Below the pieces are notes generated by a model. The model was not told where the DNA came from and made no database searches. It saw only the letters and a list, made by a program, of their open reading frames with translations. This document shows, piece after piece, positions 34,801 through 40,574 of a stretch of 40,574 nucleotides of DNA. The stretch's first letter is position 1; every line of letters starts with the position of its first letter. A program made the translations under genes and the position numbers. This DNA comes from Acidobacteriota bacterium (GTDB lineage Bacteria; Acidobacteriota; Vicinamibacteria; Vicinamibacterales; JAKQTR01), in assembly GCA_026393675.1 (NCBI GenBank), contig JAPKZQ010000034.1, positions 1 through 40,574 of the forward strand, in the 5' to 3' direction.

Positions 34801-35204
34801 AAATGATCGACATTCCGCCTGAGCGAAGCCAGGCTCGCTTCGTCCCAGTTGACAAAAAAGCCGAAGATGACGGGATCATCGGTCGGTCGTGGCACCGAGG
34901 CGAGTCGCTTCCATTCCGCCTCGTGCCGGAGACGTTCCCGCTCGATCTGTTGCCTGGCCGTTCGCACGCCCCGGCGATGCAGCGGCACCACCGGCGGCCG
35001 AAGCGGAGGCGAAAGGTGGGCCGACCCCGGCAATGACGTGACGGAGGGCAGATTGAGAGAAGGCAGCACAGGGTTGACGAGGATGCTTAGAATGAGGAGA
35101 CCGAACATGCCCGTCAGCACGAAGCTAACGAAGAGCATCGCCTGCCGCAGCCGCGGCCATCGCTTCCGCGACGGGTCGAAGAAGACAGGTCGCTGCTCGG
35201 TCAT
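31818..35204 (-). CDS. GH18 - polysaccharide deacetylase - GT2 fusion protein
   Basis: A 1128-aa membrane enzyme. A cytoplasmic N-terminus and one membrane helix (about 20-46) are followed by a GH18-like domain (about 105-420) whose motif GISIDFENV gives D225 and E227. A carbohydrate esterase 4 deacetylase follows (about 485-690; LTFDDGPDEK near 495 and HQIGNHTFTHP). Another membrane helix precedes a GT2 synthase (about 755-1000) with VPAFNEE, VVDDGSTD, DADT, EDAD and RQRHRW (Q-x-x-R-W type). C-terminal membrane helices end it. Together these suit synthesis, deacetylation and trimming of a beta-linked amino-sugar polymer, like PgaB plus PgaC in one chain. ATG 35204 is chosen as the frame upstream is not protein-like. 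Confidence 0.88.
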   Translation of the reverse strand: MTEQRPVFFDPSRKRWPRLRQAMLFVSFVLTGMFGLLILSILVNPVLPSLNLPSVTSLPGSAHLSPPLRPPVVPLHRRGVRTARQQIERERLRHEAEWKRLASVPRPTDDPVIFGFFVNWDEASLASLRRNVDHFDVLAAEWLHLTKPDGTLVEDNPERQAEALDFVRLRRPSMRVMPLVNNATGGSFPSAPLAGMLASRAARGRVIRESFDYVRRVGGAGISIDFENVPNASQPNLQTFMSEVWTVFHGAGLLVSMNVPENDPMFDYRKYASKVDYLIVMAYDEHWATSDPGPVSSMQFFMNVLQARLADVPPNKLVMAIGNYAYDWPRRGGRTFEEAMLTAKEAGATITVDPESLNPTYRYRADNGEEHEVWFLDALTAFNQASMTRALNPKAALALWRLGSEDPGIWTFFGDARALDRAQIGELGTVQYGYGVDFEGEGEILSITESPQLGRRTLTYDDARALITNEQFESLPAPYVVTRYGATKGAVALTFDDGPDEKYTPPILDVLRDLKAPATFFVTGLAAQEYPELVRRMYREGHQIGNHTFTHPNIANISRAQLRLELTATQRLFESILGRQSVLFRPPYSEDIEPETPVQVRPIETATAMGYVTVGMQIDPKDYKKPGVYAIVARTIEQAAAGRGNVILLHDGGGDRSETVEALPRIIAELRRRHMKFVTVGELLGRTTAQVMPPVQGRGYWQSLVDAAAFNSVNLVQSFVSLLFLIAIILGMGRLVFIGGVAIAERLLRKNRLPLTFSGPIAVIVPAFNEEKVIVQTVRALLRSVGVPGVKILVVDDGSTDQTAARIREEFSGEPHVTLFERSNGGKSAALNFGLTQTNADIVVALDADTVFTSTTIAALVRHFADPRVGAVAGNAKVGNRVNLLTKWQALEYITSQNLDRRAFDLLGCITVVPGSVGAWRRQLVMEAGGFSAATLAEDADLTMTILRTGYHVIYDDEAVAYTEAPETVRAFVRQRHRWMFGTFQAAWKHRDALFRWRYRGLGFVALPNVFLFQVLFPLISPVIDLMMVGSLVSAGMGYWMHPAEYTPDDLYQVAFYYALFLAADVLAGCLAFILERRESPRLLWLLLWQRFVYRQVMYYIAIRSMLDSLRGGPVGWNKLERRASVTT

Positions 35205-35282
35205 GTATTTGCCGTCACTACCCGTCGTGAGACCCGTCCATGATACCGCGACCAGTGGAAAATCCGCGTCAGGCATGAACCC

Positions 35283-36821
35283 ATGACCACCAGAACCCGT
35301 GCCGTCGTCTGTGCTGCCCTGCTCCTGGTCGCGCTGGCATTCCGGCTGGCGCTCGCAATCGGCATGCCCAACGACGAGCCCGACGATGCCCGCTTCTACA
35401 CGCTGCTCGCGCGAAACCTGTTGATCCATGGCGTGTACTCCGGATCGCCAACGCCCCCTCTCGCGCCGACCTATGTGCGGGTGCCCGGGTATCCCCTCTT
35501 TATCGCAGGCATCTATCGTGTGTTCGGGGTCGACAACGACACCGCCGTCCGCATGGTGCAGGTGGTGATTGAGACAGCGACCTGCTGGAGTGTCGCGTGC
35601 CTGGCGCTGGTGCTGGTGCCGAGTGCCTGGCCGCAGAAACGACGCTGGCGTGTCCAGTGTGCCGCGCTGGGACTGGCGGCCGTCTGCCCGTTCACGGCCA
35701 TCTACGTCACGACGGTGTTGACCGAAGTGCTGGCCATCGCGCTTGGTACGACCATCGCGTGGTTCGCGATGCGCGCGCTACGTGAAGATACGAGCGACGG
35801 CCACCGCCAGGCTGGCGGCGGACGAGGGGCCTGGGCGTGGTGGTTCGCCGCCGGGTTGGCCGGAGGCGCGTTGACGATCGTACGTCCCGAGGGTGGACTG
35901 CTCACGGCCGGAGCCGGCGCGACCATGGTGCTGGCCGCTGTATGGCAATGGCGACGGCGCGGATCAGGATCGGCCGCCCGCGCGGCCGCGCGTGTCGTGC
36001 GGTACGGTGTTCTGCTGGTACTGGGCTTCCTGGTATGCGACGGGCCCTGGATCATCCGGAACGCCAAGCTGTTTGGTGTCTTCCAGCCCATCGCGCCGCC
36101 GACAGTCGCGATGCCGAAAGACTTCGTGACGACCGGCTACGCGAGGTGGCTCAGGACCTGGGTCAACGAACCCAGGTATGTGGGGCCCTTTGAATTCGAT
36201 CAGGACCGCGCGCGGTTCTCGATCGACCAACCCCCGCCGTGGGCCTTCGATTCGCCTGAGGAACACCAACTGGTAGCCGAGCTGTTCTCCCGGTACAACG
36301 ACGGTGAGCCGGGGCGGCGCGATGCTCGTCCCGGTTCGGCGAACGAGCCGGTCGGGATCACGCCTGAGCTGGACGCGCGGTTCGAGACATTGGCTTGGGA
36401 CCGGATTCGACGTCATCCGATTCGGTATTACGTCTCGCTTCCTGCCGAGCGTGTCTTCTGGATGTGGGCAGGTCCCCATTCACAGTACTACCCGTTCAAT
36501 GGTGATCTCGTTCCGCTCGCAAGCCTCGATCGGGACATGCGGCAGCACATCTGGCTGCCGATTTTCGCCTTGCTGACGCTGGCATGGACCGTGGCCGGCG
36601 TGGCGGGCGCGGTGCGTCTTGTCTCGGAGCCCGCATCGCGGTTCGGCCTCGTCCTGCTGGTGATGCTGGTGGTGCCGCGGCTGGCGCTGCTGGGATCGAT
36701 GGAGAACCCGGAGCCCCGGTACATGGTGGAGTTGTTCCCGTTCCTGTCGGCGCTTGGCGGGGTGATGATCGGATCGGTCTGGTCACGGTGGGCCGATGGA
36801 CACGTGATCGAGACGGAATAG
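35283..36821 (+). CDS. GT39/ArnT-like membrane glycosyltransferase
   Basis: A 512-aa polytopic protein of the GT-C fold. The first membrane helix (VVCAALLLVALAFRLALAIG) is followed by the loop motif NDEPDDARFYTLLARNLLIH, with acidic residues where polyprenyl-phosphate-dependent mannosyl/arabinosyl transferases have their catalytic Asp. Some ten further helices follow, and a periplasmic segment (about 270-385) precedes FETLAWDRIRRHPIRYYVSL. It likely moves a sugar from a lipid carrier to a protein or glycan outside the membrane; the substrate is unknown. It is divergent from the GH18-GT2 fusion with 78 bases between starts, and a shared polysaccharide role is plausible. The GH2 gene lies downstream beyond a repeat. 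Confidence 0.8.
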   Translation: MTTRTRAVVCAALLLVALAFRLALAIGMPNDEPDDARFYTLLARNLLIHGVYSGSPTPPLAPTYVRVPGYPLFIAGIYRVFGVDNDTAVRMVQVVIETATCWSVACLALVLVPSAWPQKRRWRVQCAALGLAAVCPFTAIYVTTVLTEVLAIALGTTIAWFAMRALREDTSDGHRQAGGGRGAWAWWFAAGLAGGALTIVRPEGGLLTAGAGATMVLAAVWQWRRRGSGSAARAAARVVRYGVLLVLGFLVCDGPWIIRNAKLFGVFQPIAPPTVAMPKDFVTTGYARWLRTWVNEPRYVGPFEFDQDRARFSIDQPPPWAFDSPEEHQLVAELFSRYNDGEPGRRDARPGSANEPVGITPELDARFETLAWDRIRRHPIRYYVSLPAERVFWMWAGPHSQYYPFNGDLVPLASLDRDMRQHIWLPIFALLTLAWTVAGVAGAVRLVSEPASRFGLVLLVMLVVPRLALLGSMENPEPRYMVELFPFLSALGGVMIGSVWSRWADGHVIETE

Positions 36822-36852
36822 ACGAAAAAGTGAGTGGATCACATGGTTGTTC

Positions 36853-36916
36853 CCTGGGATCGCCACGCTCCAGCGTGGCTACGACGGCGGCCGGGCTGGA
36901 GCCCGGTGTTCCCAGG
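36853..36916. repeat. Cloverleaf-shaped palindromic repeat
   Basis: An outer stem (CCTGGGA 36853-36859 with TCCCAGG 36910-36916) encloses two hairpins. GCCACGCT/AGCGTGGC is at 36862-36869 and 36872-36879; CCGGGCT/AGCCCGG is at 36891-36897 and 36900-36906. All stems are perfect. It lies in the 164-base gap between two carbohydrate genes and resembles dispersed extragenic repeats of this GCCACGCT type in other genomes. Confidence 0.65.
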
Positions 36917-36985
36917 AATGCGGAAAAGCGACCCGATCACATTTCCCCGGTCACATTTCTGATGGAAGATGTCTTGGGAGGCAGC

Positions 36986-39292
36986 ATGACCACGCGAATA
37001 AGGGAGCGTCTGTTTCGGAGCGGACGCCGGTTCGGCACGCCTGTGACTAAGGCAGCATGTGCCGGGCTGGTGGTGCTCGCGTGTGCGTCGGTGCTGGCTG
37101 TCTCGTCTCGGGGGCAGGCGCCCGCGTGGAAACCGGTCGAGGGCCGTCTGCTGACGCATTTTGCGCGGGACGTCTCGCCAACTGCGCCGCGGCCCGAGTA
37201 TCCCCGTCCCCAACTGGTGCGCAAGGACTGGCTCAATCTGAATGGACTCTGGCAGTACGCCATTCGTCCGAAAGACGCGCCATCACCCGGGTCTTCCTTC
37301 GACGGCGACATCCTCGTACCGTTCCCGGTTGAGTCCGCGCTCTCGGGAGTAGGCAAGAGTGTCGCACCGGACCAGCGGCTGTGGTATCGGCGGCTCTTTC
37401 GCGTGCCACCGACCTGGAAGGGCAAGCGGGTCTGGCTGCGATTCGACGCCGTGGACTGGGAGTCCACCGTCATCGTGAATGGCCGCGAGGTGGGTCGGCA
37501 CACAGGCGGATACGACCCGTTTGGCTTCGACATCACCGACGCGCTGACGCGACAGCCGGATCAGGAAATCGTCCTCTCGGTCTGGGATCCGAGCGATGCC
37601 GGCCCTCAACCGCGAGGCAAGCAGGTGCTGAAGCCGCGCGGCATCTGGTACACGCCGACGACAGGGGTGTGGCAGACGGTATGGCTGGAGCCACTGTCTG
37701 CCGTCGCCATCGAGCGACTGAGAATCGTACCCGACATCGACAAGGGAACCGTGTCGGTCGCGGCCGTGACGACCGGCCGAGCCGAAGGCCTGCGGCTGCA
37801 TGCGACGATCGCCGACGAGAAGCTGCCGGTGGCGTCGGCCGAAGGACCCGCCGCAGGTCCCGTGACAGTGACCGTCCCGAGGCCGAGATTGTGGTCGCCG
37901 AAGCAGCCGTTTCTGTACACGCTGACGGTGACGCTCTCGAAAGGCGACCGGCCTGTAGACGAGGTCTCGAGCTACGTCGGCCTGCGGAAGATCTCGATCG
38001 GGCGCACAGCCGATGGTGTCGCACGGCTCCTCGTCAACAATGAGCCGCTGTTCCAGTATGGCTTTCTCGATCAGGGCTTCTGGCCCGACGGGCTGCACAC
38101 CGCACCGACGGATGAAGCCATCCGGTTCGACATCGCGGCTACGCTGGGCATCGGCATGAACCTGGCCCGTAAGCACATCAAGATCGAGCCGGAACGCTGG
38201 TACTACTGGGCGGACAAGCTGGGCCTGCTCGTATGGCAGGACATGCCGAGCGGGAAGAACGACACGCCGGAGTCGCGGGCGAATTTCGCCCGCGAGTGGC
38301 AGCGCATCATCGATGCCCGCTACAACCATCCGTCGATCGTGATGTGGGTCACGATCAACGAAGGCTGGGGCCAGCCCGACAAAGCGGGCACGCGGGAATT
38401 AGCCGACTGGACGTCGCGCTACGATCCGACTCGTCTCGTCAACAACGCGTCTGGCTGGACCGACGCGGGCGCCGGGCACGTGACCGACATCCACCGGTAC
38501 CCGGGCCCATCGATGCCCGCGCTCGAGCGCGATCGCGCGGCGGTACTGGGTGAGTACGGCGGTCTGGGCCTGCCTGTGCGCGGTCACACGTGGCAGGACG
38601 AGAAGAACTGGGGCTACGTCACCTACAAGGACGCGAACGAACTCGAGCGGGCCTATCGCGAGCGCGTCGCGGAGCTGCGGCTGCTGGTGGCGCGGGGCCT
38701 CAGTGCCGCCGTCTATACGCAGACCACCGACGTGGAAGTCGAAGTCAACGGGCTCATCACCTACGACCGGGAGATCGTCAAGATCGCGCCGGAGCGCCTG
38801 CTCGCGATCAACAAGACGCTGTACGACGACGTGCCGGTCGAAAAGACGATACTCCCGACGTCGGAACTGGCGGGCCGGACGTGGAAGTACACGACATCCG
38901 CCCCTCCTAACGGATGGATGCGCGATGGATTCGACGACACGACGTGGGAGAGCGGCGTGGCGCCGTTTGCGGCCGGCAGTACCGAGGGCGTGCCGCAGCG
39001 AACGACCTGGACCACGAGCGACATCTGGCTCAGGCAGACGTTCGAATGGGAGGACGGACCGACCGACGGCCTGTATGTCGTGTTAGCGCACGACGAGGAC
39101 GCGATCATCTACCTGAACGGTGTCGAGGCGGCACAGGTCAAGGGCTACACCACAGGCTACGTGATGGTGCCTGTCGGCGCCGAGGCCGTCAGGGCGCTCA
39201 AACCGGGCAGGAATCTGATCGCCGCCACCTGTCACCAGACGAAAGGTGGCCAGGCAATTGATGTGGGGATTGTGAGGATGGACAGGAAGTAG
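36986..39292 (+). CDS. Secreted glycoside hydrolase family 2 enzyme
   Basis: A 768-aa exported glycosidase. A signal peptide (CAGLVVLACASVLAVSSRGQ region) is followed by the GH2 sugar-binding jelly roll (about 75-230; WYRRLFRVPPTW, VNGREVGRHTGGYDPFGFDI). An Ig-like domain (about 231-350) and a TIM barrel come next. In the barrel the acid/base is E459 (INEGWGQ) and the nucleophile is E523 (LGEYGGLG). A C-terminal carbohydrate-binding-type beta domain (about 630-768; GWMRDGFDDTTW, DEDAIIYLNG) completes it. The family includes beta-galactosidases, glucuronidases and mannosidases; the exact sugar cannot be read here. GGGAGG four bases upstream supports ATG 36986. Confidence 0.88.
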   Translation: MTTRIRERLFRSGRRFGTPVTKAACAGLVVLACASVLAVSSRGQAPAWKPVEGRLLTHFARDVSPTAPRPEYPRPQLVRKDWLNLNGLWQYAIRPKDAPSPGSSFDGDILVPFPVESALSGVGKSVAPDQRLWYRRLFRVPPTWKGKRVWLRFDAVDWESTVIVNGREVGRHTGGYDPFGFDITDALTRQPDQEIVLSVWDPSDAGPQPRGKQVLKPRGIWYTPTTGVWQTVWLEPLSAVAIERLRIVPDIDKGTVSVAAVTTGRAEGLRLHATIADEKLPVASAEGPAAGPVTVTVPRPRLWSPKQPFLYTLTVTLSKGDRPVDEVSSYVGLRKISIGRTADGVARLLVNNEPLFQYGFLDQGFWPDGLHTAPTDEAIRFDIAATLGIGMNLARKHIKIEPERWYYWADKLGLLVWQDMPSGKNDTPESRANFAREWQRIIDARYNHPSIVMWVTINEGWGQPDKAGTRELADWTSRYDPTRLVNNASGWTDAGAGHVTDIHRYPGPSMPALERDRAAVLGEYGGLGLPVRGHTWQDEKNWGYVTYKDANELERAYRERVAELRLLVARGLSAAVYTQTTDVEVEVNGLITYDREIVKIAPERLLAINKTLYDDVPVEKTILPTSELAGRTWKYTTSAPPNGWMRDGFDDTTWESGVAPFAAGSTEGVPQRTTWTTSDIWLRQTFEWEDGPTDGLYVVLAHDEDAIIYLNGVEAAQVKGYTTGYVMVPVGAEAVRALKPGRNLIAATCHQTKGGQAIDVGIVRMDRK

Positions 39293-39331
39293 ATGGGGAG
39301 CAAGCAGGGGCACGAATGATCGCGCCCGTGT

Positions 39332-40360
39332 CTACGTCTCGCGCTCCGTCACACGCAGCCCATCGGCCGCGATCCGGATCGGCATCACCTGGCAACCGGG
39401 CATCGCGGCGACGGCGGATTCGAGCGCCACGCGATCGGCCGGATTCGGGCCGCACAGCACCGTGAGCGACCCGCCCTCCCCGCCGGCACCGTTGACCTTC
39501 CAACCGGCCGCCTTGTGCAGGCACGCGAGATCGATGAGACGCTGCGCGTCGGCTGACACCAGCGCCGGGTGCAGCCGGCGCTGCGCTTCCGTATTGTCGC
39601 GCATGGCCTCGCCGAGCGCGTCGAGGTCGCCAGCGCGGGCCGCGTCCCGCGCCACGATGGCCGCACGGCGGAGCATCTCCATGGCGGCTTGTGCAAGTGG
39701 GGTCGCGGCCGCGTCACGAATCACCTGATCGTGGACCGCCGTCGAATGGTGACTGCGCCCGAGAACGATGAGCGTCGACCGCGCCTGCAGTTGGTCGCGC
39801 ATCCCTGGCGGCAACATGACCGGATGAACCCGCGCGTGCGGATACGCGTCGATCTCGACGTAGTTCACGCCGCCATACGCCGCCGCCAACTGATCCTGGA
39901 CGCCGCATTGTTGTGCCAACCACTCCGTTTCGATTCGGTGCGCTGCAGTGGCCACGGCGTGTCGGTCGTCGGTCCGGCCCGCCAGCCGCATCAACGCGCC
40001 GACCAGCGCGACACAAACAGACGCCGACGTGCCGACCGCCGCGCCTGGCGGCATCCCCGACCGGACTCGCACGTCCACGTGCACACCCGGAGAAAGACCG
40101 ACCGACTCAATCGCCGCTTCAAGCAACGGGTGTGGTCCCCATGGCCTGGTGCCGGGCGAGTAAGCATACGTGTCGCCAAAATTCTCAGCATGAATCGTGA
40201 CGGGGGCAACGCCGGCATGGGACCGGCTCGCCTGCACATCCACCTGAGCGCCGGGGTCGATGGCGATGTGGAATACGCCCCCGTGGCCGGCGAACCAGGT
40301 GTCGGTCCACCCGCCACAGTCACAGATCCTGGTTGGCGCTGTTGCGGTTATATGTCGCAT
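39332..40360 (-). CDS. GHMP-family sugar kinase
   Basis: A 342-aa kinase of the GHMP fold. The N-terminal motif is APTRICDCGGWTDTWFAGHG. The phosphate-binding loop is a PPGAAVGTSASVCVAL variant of the usual G-L-G-T-S-S-S, and the third motif is NGAGGEGGSLTVL. The closest named members in this style are heptose-7-phosphate and fucokinase-like enzymes that feed NDP-sugar synthesis, which fits the neighbouring carbohydrate genes. The specific sugar is not determined. The start at 40360 is an ATG directly before the family N-terminus. The upstream frame to 40468 looks non-coding and runs towards the group II intron 3' end, 113 bases before the start. Confidence 0.8.
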   Translation of the reverse strand: MRHITATAPTRICDCGGWTDTWFAGHGGVFHIAIDPGAQVDVQASRSHAGVAPVTIHAENFGDTYAYSPGTRPWGPHPLLEAAIESVGLSPGVHVDVRVRSGMPPGAAVGTSASVCVALVGALMRLAGRTDDRHAVATAAHRIETEWLAQQCGVQDQLAAAYGGVNYVEIDAYPHARVHPVMLPPGMRDQLQARSTLIVLGRSHHSTAVHDQVIRDAAATPLAQAAMEMLRRAAIVARDAARAGDLDALGEAMRDNTEAQRRLHPALVSADAQRLIDLACLHKAAGWKVNGAGGEGGSLTVLCGPNPADRVALESAVAAMPGCQVMPIRIAADGLRVTERET

Positions 40361-40473
40361 CACAAGCGCGTCCTTCGATTCCGCGTCGTCCGGTGACGGC
40401 CTTCTTGCTTCTGTCCCACAGCGCTGTGTCTTGGGGACGACGGTTCCTCCGCGTCCCCGCTCACACAAGCCGG

Positions 40474-40574
40474 GTGGAGTAGGCCCCAGTCCGCCGTGGA
40501 ATCACGCACGGACCAGCAACCCCTCGTCAAACCGTACGTGCGGATTTCCCGCATACGGCTTCCCTCGACGTTCA
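40474..40574 (-). mobile_element. 3' end of a group II intron (domains V and VI)
   Basis: On the minus strand, 40561-40529 folds as domain V. AAGCCGTA pairs with TACGGTTT, a 2-base CG bulge follows, and the apical TGCGG/CCGCA stem is capped by a GAAA-type loop; the catalytic AGC triad is present. Domain VI follows, with an apical stem at 40511-40507 and 40498-40494. The element ends ..CCTACTCCAC, giving a bulged A seven bases from the end (40480) and a predicted 3' splice site after 40474. Ll.LtrB ends in CCTACTTCAC in the same manner. The reverse-transcriptase gene and 5' part lie beyond the window. Confidence 0.8.

Overview
The window is GC-rich chromosomal DNA. Its gene content points to Acidobacteriota, probably a Vicinamibacteria-like lineage. 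The pointers are paired TPR and VWFA-related secreted proteins, PadR and BlaI/M56 regulatory pairs, many TPR proteins and a selenocysteine tRNA. This placement is inferred from gene families, not from a marker gene. Coding is dense, with several 4-base stop/start overlaps (GTGA or ATGA).

Layout. 1-611 is a decayed stretch with a strong inverted repeat, a C-terminal remnant of an Ig-like repeat protein and a broken zinc-finger ORF. 612-1171 holds two small divergent genes (a zinc ribbon and a hypothetical). 1223-9007 (minus) is a three-gene operon: a secreted coiled-coil protein, then addB and addA (double-strand-break processing). 9008-9413 is a non-coding divergent region with four helically phased TGTGGA boxes and a promoter. 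9414-10801 carries a small hypothetical and a secreted asparaginase. Then follow tRNA-Ala(GGC), an hflK-hflC pair, a convergent MobA/MocA-like nucleotidyltransferase, a cold-shock gene with a long structured leader, and tRNA-Sec(UCA).

14818-22549 holds a TPR-thioredoxin secreted protein, a minus-strand padR / membrane protein / TonB cluster, and a plus-strand blaI-blaR1 (M56) pair. The padR and blaI promoters each overlap a palindromic operator. The M56 protein ends in eight repeats of exactly 34 residues. 22552-25869 (minus) has a radical SAM enzyme resembling tetraether / membrane-spanning lipid synthases beside a FabH-type ketosynthase, a plausible lipid locus. 25979-28874 (minus) is a TPR-VWA-TPR-VWA locus, apparently rearranged and partly broken. 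OmpA and a TPR lipoprotein follow.

31474-40574 is a surface-carbohydrate region. It holds REP-like repeats, a GH18-deacetylase-GT2 fusion, a GT39-type membrane glycosyltransferase, a cloverleaf-shaped repeat, a secreted GH2 glycosidase and a GHMP sugar kinase. At the right edge is the 3' end (domains V and VI) of a group II intron on the minus strand; the rest of the intron lies outside the window.

The most promising unexplained systems are the radical SAM/KAS III pair, the BlaI-M56 switch with its 34-residue repeat array and two operators, and the phased TGTGGA boxes.
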